Below are positions 1 to 5,667 of a stretch of DNA of 6,427 nucleotides, piece by piece. This stretch comes from Gammaproteobacteria bacterium. GTDB lineage: Bacteria > Pseudomonadota > Gammaproteobacteria > Chromatiales > Chromatiaceae. Below the pieces are notes generated by a model. It did no database searches. It saw nothing but the letters and a program-made list of their open reading frames with translations, and was not told the origin of the DNA. The position numbers and the translations under genes were made by a program. Location of the stretch: positions 1 through 6,427 of the forward strand of contig JAJRUY010000172.1 of the NCBI GenBank assembly GCA_024277555.1, read 5' to 3'. How positions within the stretch are numbered: position 1 is the stretch's first letter; the number at the start of each line of letters is the position of its first letter.

Positions 1-77
1 AGCAGCCAGACCCAGATGGACACAGGCTTTTTTCCCTTGGCTCGTGAGGCTCTGCTCTTGTAGTCCCTTCTGGGCAT
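1..77 (-). CDS. ftsN: FtsN-like cell-division protein, N-terminal fragment (cut by window edge)
   Basis: Only the first 25 codons are present, starting at an ATG at 77-75 on the minus strand and running off position 1. The peptide begins MPRRDYKSRASRAKGKK and then turns hydrophobic and aromatic (VSIWVWLL), as expected of a short basic cytoplasmic tail leading into a single inner-membrane helix. The RDY near the N-terminus, with Asp at residue 5, matches the start of E. coli FtsN (MAQRDY), whose tail contacts FtsA; the rest of FtsN is periplasmic and ends in a peptidoglycan-binding SPOR domain, which would lie outside this window. The start is 4 bases beyond the argS stop, so the two genes are probably co-transcribed and translationally coupled. 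An FtsN/SPOR gene directly after argS is the usual order in Pseudomonas. The identification rests on 25 residues plus synteny; another SPOR-domain protein is possible. Confidence 0.68.
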   Translation of the reverse strand, partial: MPRRDYKSRASRAKGKKPVSIWVWL

Positions 78-81
78 GGCT

Positions 82-1842
82 TTACATTGTCTCCGGTGCA
101 GATACGCCGATCAGGTTGAGGCCGTTGCGCAGCACTTCGCGGGTGGCGAGAATCAGCTTGATGCGCGCATCCCGCAGCGCTTCGTCATTCACCAGAAACT
201 GGTGGGCGTTGTAATAGGTGTGGAAATCGTTGGCCAGATCCCGCAGGTAGTTGGTGAGCTGGTGAGGTTCTTCGTTGAGCGCAGCGACTTCCACCACTTC
301 CGGGTAGCGGGACAGGTTCTTGAGCAGCCTCAGTTCATGATCTTCGGTCAGGCGTTCGAGATGGCTCGTACCCGCCGTGGGTTCGATGGCGATGCCCTTC
401 TCCGCCGCCTGGCGCAACACGGCGCAGATGCGCGCATGAGCGTACTGCACATAGTAAACGGGGTTGTCGCTGGACTGGGACTTGGCCAGATCCAGATCGA
501 AATCCAGGTGTTGCTCGCATTTGCGCATCACATAGAAGAAGCGCGCCGCGTCCCGTCCCACCTCCTTGCGCAACTGGCGCAGGGTGACGAACTCGCCGGA
601 GCGGGTGGACATGGCGAGCTTCTCGCCCCCCCGGTACAAGATGGCGAACTGCACCAGCAGCACGTCCAGCTTCGAGGCATCATCTCCCAAGGCGGTGAGG
701 GCGGCTTTCACCCGGGGCACATACCCGTGGTGATCTGCACCCCAGATATCAATGACCCGGTCGAATCCCCGCTCCAGCTTGTCCATGTGGTAGGCGATAT
801 CCGAGGCAAAATAGGTGGGCTGACCGTTGTCGCGCACCACTACCCGGTCTTTTTCATCACCGAAGTCGGTGGAGCGGAACCAGAGCGCGCCCTTGTCTTC
901 ATACACATGGCCTGTCTGACGCAAACGCTCAATGGCCTTGTTCACTGCGCCGGATTCCATCAGGCTGCGTTCGGAGTACCATTCTTCATAGATGATGCCA
1001 AACTTCTCCAGGTCATCACGAATGTCGTCCAGAATGGTATTCAGCGCCAGTTCGAATACATAGCGGTAGCGGTTGTCTCCCAGCAGCCTCTTGCAGCGTT
1101 CGATGAGGGCATCAATGTGTTTTTCCTTGTCGCCGCCGGCGGGTTCATCGGCAGGGATGTCCCGGAATATTTCCTCGGTATTGTAGCGGTAGTCGTCGCC
1201 ATGTTCGCGGTGCAAGGTGGCGGCGATGTCCCAAACGTAGTCGCCCTTGTATCCGTTGCTGGGAAAGTCCAGGCTCTCCCCCGCCAGTTCCAGATAGCGC
1301 AGCCAAACGGATGTCGCCAGGATGTTCATCTGTCGGCCTGCATCGTTGACATAGTATTCCCGATGCACCTCGAAGCCCACGGCCTGGAGCAGATCCGCCA
1401 CTACCGCGCCATAGGCGGCTCCCCGGCCATGACCCACATGCAGGGGGCCGGTGGGGTTGGCGGAAACGAATTCCACCTGGACCTTTTTTCCCTTGCCTAG
1501 GTTGGAGCGGCCATACTCATGCGCCTGTTCGATGATCTGTGGGACAACCTCATGGTAGGCATCCATGGATAGATAAAAGTTAATAAAGCCCGGTCCGGCG
1601 ATTTCCACTTTTTGCACCTGGGGGCTTTGTGGCAGGGCGGCAATGATCTTTTCCGCCAACTCCCTGGGCTTCATGCCTGCTGCCTTGACGTTGACCATGG
1701 CGGCATTGGTGGCAAAGTCGCCGTGAGAGGCATCCCGGGCGCGCTCCACCGCTGGTATTTTCAGTTCTCCGGTGGGCAATACGCCATCGCGCACCAGCTG
1801 ATCCAGGGCCGTGGAGACAAGTTTCGCAATCTGTGATTTCAT
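82..1842 (-). CDS. argS: Arginyl-tRNA synthetase (class I)
   Basis: This cytoplasmic enzyme charges tRNA-Arg with arginine using ATP. The frame gives 586 residues, close to the roughly 580 usual for bacterial ArgS. Visible parts are the N-terminal additional domain (about 1-110, with HGDFATN at 40-46 and EIAGPGFINFYLS at 80-92), the Rossmann catalytic domain with the HIGH signature as HVGH (135-138, within SANPTGPLHVGHGRG), GADHHGY (368-374), the relaxed KMSKS-equivalent loop KLAMSTRSGEF (408-418), and the helical anticodon-binding domain from about 460 (NPVYYVQYAHAR) to the typical end NGLNLIGVSAPETM. The frame is open up to an ATG at 1920, but I chose the ATG at 1842 because homologues start with MK-type sequence just here, a GGA lies 7 bases upstream, and the 1920 ATG falls inside the probable promoter. 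An ATG at 1854 is a second alternative. An FtsN-like gene follows 4 bases after the stop. Confidence 0.97.
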   Translation of the reverse strand: MKSQIAKLVSTALDQLVRDGVLPTGELKIPAVERARDASHGDFATNAAMVNVKAAGMKPRELAEKIIAALPQSPQVQKVEIAGPGFINFYLSMDAYHEVVPQIIEQAHEYGRSNLGKGKKVQVEFVSANPTGPLHVGHGRGAAYGAVVADLLQAVGFEVHREYYVNDAGRQMNILATSVWLRYLELAGESLDFPSNGYKGDYVWDIAATLHREHGDDYRYNTEEIFRDIPADEPAGGDKEKHIDALIERCKRLLGDNRYRYVFELALNTILDDIRDDLEKFGIIYEEWYSERSLMESGAVNKAIERLRQTGHVYEDKGALWFRSTDFGDEKDRVVVRDNGQPTYFASDIAYHMDKLERGFDRVIDIWGADHHGYVPRVKAALTALGDDASKLDVLLVQFAILYRGGEKLAMSTRSGEFVTLRQLRKEVGRDAARFFYVMRKCEQHLDFDLDLAKSQSSDNPVYYVQYAHARICAVLRQAAEKGIAIEPTAGTSHLERLTEDHELRLLKNLSRYPEVVEVAALNEEPHQLTNYLRDLANDFHTYYNAHQFLVNDEALRDARIKLILATREVLRNGLNLIGVSAPETM

Positions 1843-1918
1843 CAACAAATCCATGCGGTTAATCGTTCTATGTTTGCAGGCTAGCCGGGGTGTCCAGGCG
1901 GCCTTGGCGTAACCTGTC

Positions 1919-1927
1919 ATGATAGCA
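1919..1927 (-). promoter_or_regulatory. Candidate extended -10 promoter for argS
   Basis: Read on the minus strand this is TGCTATCAT, which fits the extended -10 form TGnTATAAT with one mismatch. No good -35 hexamer lies 16-18 bases upstream, which is tolerated by extended -10 promoters. Transcription would begin near 1912 and leave an untranslated leader of about 70 bases before the ATG at 1842. It is the best candidate in the 1843-2004 gap, and argS needs a promoter here because the gene upstream is on the opposite strand. Confidence 0.4.
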
Positions 1928-1993
1928 GAAATCCGCTTGTCCCATCAGATGCAGGGGGCGGGACGAACATTTTTCCCCAATCCCGATTGTTGC

Positions 1994-1998
1994 AGGAA
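1994..1998 (+). promoter_or_regulatory. Ribosome binding site deciding the start of the membrane-anchored protein
   Basis: AGGAA ends 6 bases before the ATG at 2005. It supports that ATG over the in-frame TTG codons at 1987 and 1990, which have no purine-rich sequence at a suitable distance. Confidence 0.6.
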
Positions 1999-2004
1999 AC
2001 AGGA

Positions 2005-2682
2005 ATGAACTACTTGCCATATCTCATTGTTTTTGGCGTAGCGGCCTATTGGCTGCTGGTTACCGTCGTGGGCGTGCTTTCCGTGCGGAAGATGTGCAAT
2101 CCCGATGCATTGCTGGAACCGGTAAACGAGCCGGAGCGGCTGGATGATCCCCAGGGTATTTCCGCCTGGGCCAGGGAACAGGGATTTGCCCTGGATGGCC
2201 AATTCGATTTTGACAGCATCATTGGCGGCGGCGGGATCAAGATGGCCGTGGAAGGCTGGTATTCCCCGGCGCGAAAGTGTTTTCTGATGCACTATCACGC
2301 TGCGGACAAGTCCTATTACGAGTTCATCAACGGGCTGGAAGGGGGATACGATCTTTCCAGCAGTGGTTCGGCGGATTCCCTGAGCTTGCCGTTCCCGCCG
2401 AAGGTGTTCACACAGGCTTTCGAGGGAATGCCTCTGGATGAGCTGCTGCAGGAACACGAAAAAGCCCTGGCGTTTTTCCGGCAGCGCTTTGGCGTGGAGT
2501 CGGTGACCCCTGATCAGCCTCTGCGAGACCTGTTGCTGCAGGCGGTCAAGGCGCAAATGGCCTATGTGCAAATCCAGCCCTTTTGGTATCTGAAGATCGC
2601 CTGGTGGCATCTGGTGCGGCGGCGCTTGCTGAAAAACAAGTCCGTGATCGAGCAAATCGAGAACCTGGATAGGGATCAGTAA
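2005..2682 (+). CDS. Uncharacterised membrane-anchored protein, 225 residues
   Basis: I do not recognise this protein. Residues about 4-27 form one hydrophobic helix (YLPYLIVFGVAAYWLLVTVV), followed by SVRKMCNP, so the positive-inside rule suggests a cytoplasmic body with the N-terminus outside. The soluble part has a glycine patch (SIIGGGGIKM, 71-80), an aromatic stretch with beta character (EGWYSPARKCFLMHYH, 83-98), a helix-prone charged region (about 144-163) and an aromatic-basic tail (PFWYLKIAWWHLVRRRLLKN, 192-211) that could lie on the membrane surface. No catalytic signature is evident. The ATG was chosen for its upstream AGGAA. The gene is divergent from argS and convergent with priA, overlapping the priA end by 7 bases. 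Codon use looks like that of its neighbours, so recent acquisition is not indicated. A longer minus-strand frame over the same DNA is judged a shadow. Real as a gene: likely; function: unknown. Confidence 0.85.
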   Translation: MNYLPYLIVFGVAAYWLLVTVVGVLSVRKMCNPDALLEPVNEPERLDDPQGISAWAREQGFALDGQFDFDSIIGGGGIKMAVEGWYSPARKCFLMHYHAADKSYYEFINGLEGGYDLSSSGSADSLSLPFPPKVFTQAFEGMPLDELLQEHEKALAFFRQRFGVESVTPDQPLRDLLLQAVKAQMAYVQIQPFWYLKIAWWHLVRRRLLKNKSVIEQIENLDRDQ

Positions 2683-4874
2683 AGATCCTGGGGATCCACA
2701 TCCACCGACCAGCGCACCCGGCCTGCATCCGACAGGGTGGAAAGGGTCGGCACGAAATCCCCAAGAAATTGTTGCAGCAGATTTCGATTGGCGGCCTGCA
2801 GCAGCAGCTGCGAACGGTATCTGCCAGCGCGCTTCTGCATGGGAGCGGGCACCGGCCCCCATACCTGAACCTCTTTACCCGCCATTTGTTCTACCTGTGT
2901 CGCTGCCTGCTGCAGAAATGCTGTGGCGGTTTCGGCCTTGGTGGCGCTGGCGCGAATCAGGGTCTGGAAACTGTAGGGTGGCAGTTCTGCCTGGGTTCTT
3001 TCCCTGAGTGCCTCCCGGGCAAAGGCCGCATAACCCTCGTTCACCAGGGTTTGCAGCAGTGGATGATCGGGAAAGCGGGTTTGCATCAACACCTGCCCCG
3101 GGTGCTTGCCCCGTCCTGCCCGCCCTGCAACCTGGATGACGAGCTGGGCGGTGCGTTCGGCGGCGCGAAAATCAGCACCGAACAATCCGCCATCCACATC
3201 CACCATGGCTACCAGGGCGACACCGGGGAAGTGGTGGCCTTTGGCCAGCATCTGGGTGCCTACCAGCAGACTGGCGCGCCCGTCCCGCGCCTGGGCAAGC
3301 AGTTGATCCAGGCTGCCCTTGGTGCTGGTGGCATCCCGGTCGATGCGTACCAGCGGATGCTCGGGAAAATGTTGCTGCAGTACCTGTTCTAGCTGTTCCG
3401 TGCCCTGCCCCAGGGGGTGCAGTTCGGGAGAGCCGCAGGACGGGCAATGCTGCGGCAGGGGGCGTTCATTTCCGCAATGGTGACAAGCCAGCTTTCCCTG
3501 GCGGCGGTGCATGGTCTGGCGGGCATCGCAGCGCGGACAGTCTGACAGCCAGCCACAGCTGTAGCAGGTGAGTACAGGGGCATAGCCGCGCCGGTTGAGA
3601 AACACCATGGCTTGCCTGCCCCGGGACAAAACTTCTTCCAGCGCCTGCAGCAGTGCTGGTGACAGTCCGCCTTGCAGGCGCTGGTTGCGTATGTCCAGCA
3701 ACTGCATCCGGGGGCTTTGCGCCGTTCCTGCGCGGCGGGTGAGCCGGAGCCAGCTGTAGCGGCCGTCCATGGCATTTTTCAGGCTTTCCAGTGATGGCGT
3801 GGCGGAACCGAGTACCACCGGGCAGCCTGCCCGCTGCGCCCGCACCAGGGCCATGTCTCTGGCGGAGTAGCGAAAACCTTCCTGCTGTTTGTAGGAGCTG
3901 TCATGTTCTTCATCCACCAGCACCAGGCCCAGATCCGGAATCGGGGCAAGCACGGCAGAACGGGTGCCGAGGATAACCCGCGCCTGGCCCTTGCACGCCA
4001 TCTGCCAGGCTTGCTCCCTTTCGCCGTCACTCCTGCCCGAATGCAACACCGCCATGGGGCCGGGCAGGCGTTTTTCCAGGCGGCGGATGAGTTGTGGGGT
4101 GAGGGAGATTTCCGGTACCAGAAACAATACGTTGCGCCCCTGCCCCAGTACCTGCTGGGCAAGGCGCAGATAGACTTCGGTCTTGCCGCTGCCAGTGATG
4201 CCGTCGAGGAGAAAGGCATGATACTGCTCGAGCCGGGAAGAAACGGCGGTGACGGCCTGCGCCTGCTCTGCCTCCAGCGCAAACTGTGGTTGCTGCAACG
4301 GTGTTGCCGAAGCATCATCCGCCATGTTCAGGGTGACCATGCTCTTGCTGCACAGTGCGCGTACCACGCCATGCACCTTGTCGAAGCGGTGGCGCAGTTC
4401 GCTCATGCTGGCACTGCCGCCCTGGGTGTGAAGCCAGTCCAGCAATTGCCACTGGCGGGGCGCCCTGCGCTTCAGGGTGGCGAGGGTTTCTGCATCCACG
4501 TTGCAAATCCGGATTCTGTCGGGGCGCGGAACCAGGGGCGGCTTGCCCTTGCGCAGGCGCACCGGCAGGGCAGACAGCAATACCTCTCCCGGTGGGTGCT
4601 GGTAGTAGTCTGCAACCCAGCACAAAAAGGCCAGGTGCTCCTGGCTCAACAGCGGTGTCTGATCCAGGATCGTGCGGGCGGGCCGTAGCTTGCGCCTGGC
4701 GACCGAAGTCTGGTCGCTCAGGCTGACCAATATACCGCAACGCTCAGTATGGCCAAAGGGCACCAGCAGCCGCTGCCCCGGCGTCAGCCTCTCTACCGGC
4801 ACATTTCCGGGCGGCAGGTAGTCAAACAGGCCGTATACCGGAGCCGGCAGGGCGATATGGAGAATATTGCTCAT
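2676..4874 (-). CDS. priA: Primosomal protein N', replication-restart DNA helicase PriA
   Basis: PriA is a 3'-to-5' superfamily 2 helicase that recognises stalled or collapsed forks and recruits PriB, DnaT and then DnaB-DnaC to restart replication. The frame gives 732 residues, the E. coli length. In order: the N-terminal 3'-end-binding domain (about 1-105, starting MSNILHIALPAPVYGLFDYL), a winged-helix region, helicase lobe 1 with Walker A DGITGSGKT (224-232, Lys231), Walker B DEEH (321-324) and motif III GSATPS (356-361), then the zinc module with Cys437, 440, 446, 449, 464, 467, 477 and 480, helicase lobe 2 with QVAGRAGRG (581-589), and the C-terminal domain ending VDVDPQDLY. All key residues are present, so it should be active. 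The ATG at 4874 gives the family's usual N-terminus, although no strong Shine-Dalgarno sequence precedes it. It is divergent from the lipoprotein gene. In Pseudomonas argS follows directly; here a plus-strand gene intervenes. Confidence 0.98.
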   Translation of the reverse strand: MSNILHIALPAPVYGLFDYLPPGNVPVERLTPGQRLLVPFGHTERCGILVSLSDQTSVARRKLRPARTILDQTPLLSQEHLAFLCWVADYYQHPPGEVLLSALPVRLRKGKPPLVPRPDRIRICNVDAETLATLKRRAPRQWQLLDWLHTQGGSASMSELRHRFDKVHGVVRALCSKSMVTLNMADDASATPLQQPQFALEAEQAQAVTAVSSRLEQYHAFLLDGITGSGKTEVYLRLAQQVLGQGRNVLFLVPEISLTPQLIRRLEKRLPGPMAVLHSGRSDGEREQAWQMACKGQARVILGTRSAVLAPIPDLGLVLVDEEHDSSYKQQEGFRYSARDMALVRAQRAGCPVVLGSATPSLESLKNAMDGRYSWLRLTRRAGTAQSPRMQLLDIRNQRLQGGLSPALLQALEEVLSRGRQAMVFLNRRGYAPVLTCYSCGWLSDCPRCDARQTMHRRQGKLACHHCGNERPLPQHCPSCGSPELHPLGQGTEQLEQVLQQHFPEHPLVRIDRDATSTKGSLDQLLAQARDGRASLLVGTQMLAKGHHFPGVALVAMVDVDGGLFGADFRAAERTAQLVIQVAGRAGRGKHPGQVLMQTRFPDHPLLQTLVNEGYAAFAREALRERTQAELPPYSFQTLIRASATKAETATAFLQQAATQVEQMAGKEVQVWGPVPAPMQKRAGRYRSQLLLQAANRNLLQQFLGDFVPTLSTLSDAGRVRWSVDVDPQDLY

Positions 4875-4957
4875 GAATTCACAGGTCGGGGCATTCTTTC
4901 AAAGGGACGGGTGAACACCCGGCAACGGCAATGCTCCTGCCAGATATTTCATGCTGG

Positions 4958-4986
4958 TTGATAATCCATACACCACTCCGTATCAT
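4958..4986 (+). promoter_or_regulatory. Sigma-70 promoter for the lipoprotein-kinase operon
   Basis: A -35 box TTGATA (4958-4963) and a -10 box TATCAT (4981-4986) are separated by exactly 17 bases. Each box matches five of six consensus positions. Transcription would start near 4993, leaving a leader of about 27 bases before the ATG at 5020. This rules against the in-frame ATG codons at 4951 and 4993 as translation starts. No regulator operator is recognisable nearby. Confidence 0.7.
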
Positions 4987-5019
4987 CCTGTCATGTCCCA
5001 GCCGGAGCCAAATTCCATC

Positions 5020-5667
5020 ATGTTCACCCCTGCATATTCCACCAGATTGTTTGTCGTGTTCATTCTAGCATTGCTGGTGGCTGGCTGTTCCTCCACCAAA
5101 CTTGCCGAAAGCTGGGAAGCTCCGGAAATCAATGAGCCCCCGGCAACGAAAATTTTGCTGGTCGCCATGATCAAGGATCCGGTAACCCGCCGTTTCTTTG
5201 AGGAACATTTTGTGGCTGAGGCCAGAAACAAGGGCGTGGAAGTAATCCCCAGCTCGGCATACATACCACATGCTACGGATCATGATGAAAAAGAGGAAAT
5301 TATTCAGGTGGTCAGGGACACCGGGGCGGAAGGCGTTTTGATTGCCCAGCTCAAGGGCATAGAAAAAAAGCACAGGTTTGTTCCCGGCCGTCTGGACTGG
5401 TTTCCCGAAGCCCATGACGATGCATCCTTCTATGATTACTACTATCAGAACTATCGCGCCATCTACCGCCCCGGTTATGTAGGCGTGGATAATTACTTCA
5501 ATATGCAGTTTCGCTATTTTTCCACCCGCTCGGAAAAAATGCTGTGGGCGGGGAATTCGGTAACCAGGAACCCCCGCTCTGTCGTCGGCATTATCAAGCA
5601 GATCGCTGATGAGGTGATCGGCGACCTCAAGGGGGCGAATCTGCTGGAAGGAGGCGGGTTCCTCTGA
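5020..5667 (+). CDS. Putative outer-membrane lipoprotein of unknown function, 215 residues
   Basis: The N-terminus is a lipoprotein signal peptide: Arg9, a hydrophobic core (LFVVFILALL, 10-19) and a lipobox VAGC with Cys23 as the lipidated residue. The following Ser rather than Asp suggests sorting to the outer membrane by the Lol pathway. The mature part begins with a hydrophilic linker (SSTKLAESWEAPEINEPPAT), then an alternating strand/helix region (KILLVAMIKDPVTRRFFEEH, about 44-63; GVEVIPSS; DTGAEGVLIAQLKGI) suggesting a small alpha/beta fold, and a tyrosine-rich segment (YDYYYQNYRAIYRPGY, starting at 138). It resembles the common type of small proteobacterial lipoproteins with this KxLLVA...RRxFE pattern, but I cannot assign a named family. 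The ATG at 5020 was chosen over 4951 and 4993 because those lie in or at the promoter, and because it gives a normal-length signal peptide. GGAG at 5004-5007 is a distant, weak ribosome site. The stop overlaps the next gene. Confidence 0.9.
   Translation: MFTPAYSTRLFVVFILALLVAGCSSTKLAESWEAPEINEPPATKILLVAMIKDPVTRRFFEEHFVAEARNKGVEVIPSSAYIPHATDHDEKEEIIQVVRDTGAEGVLIAQLKGIEKKHRFVPGRLDWFPEAHDDASFYDYYYQNYRAIYRPGYVGVDNYFNMQFRYFSTRSEKMLWAGNSVTRNPRSVVGIIKQIADEVIGDLKGANLLEGGGFL
5648..5654 (+). promoter_or_regulatory. Strong Shine-Dalgarno site for the kinase gene, inside the lipoprotein gene
   Basis: AAGGAGG is a full-strength ribosome binding site lying within the last codons of the lipoprotein gene. 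It ends 9 bases before CTG at 5664. The reading frame of the kinase contains no ATG, GTG or TTG between its upstream stop (5610-5612) and the conserved P-loop, so this site is the main evidence for translation starting at the CTG. Confidence 0.7.

Noticed and set aside
454..621. Missing canonical KMSKS in ArgS
   Set aside because: A relaxed KMSKS loop is normal for many bacterial ArgS proteins, including that of E. coli, so it is not a defect.
76..1500. A 474-codon open frame on the plus strand, antisense to argS
   Set aside because: It lies wholly opposite a well-conserved argS and has no recognisable domain. Long antisense frames are a common by-product of codon bias in GC-rich genes.
2673..2688. 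GGATC/GATCC hairpin as a bidirectional terminator
   Set aside because: The stem is only 5 base pairs, and no T-run follows on either strand.
1945..2862. A 305-codon minus-strand frame covering the unknown plus-strand gene
   Set aside because: It overlaps the end of priA by nearly 190 bases in another frame, has low-complexity Ala/Gly/Arg-rich sequence at its start, and lacks any motif. The plus-strand gene has a ribosome site and a clean membrane helix.
3903..4688. A 261-codon plus-strand frame antisense to priA (and a similar one at 2769-3392)
   Set aside because: Both are opposite the helicase domains of an intact PriA, and their translations show no coherent fold or signature.
4875..4990. 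A minus-strand promoter for priA in the divergent gap
   Set aside because: AT-rich hexamers such as TATCTG and GATTAT occur, but none pairs with a reasonable -35 box at proper spacing, so I do not call one.
4951..5019. Longer lipoprotein starting at ATG 4951 or 4993
   Set aside because: The 4951 codon lies upstream of the promoter -35 box, and 4993 is at the predicted transcription start with no ribosome site. Both would put extra residues before the signal peptide.
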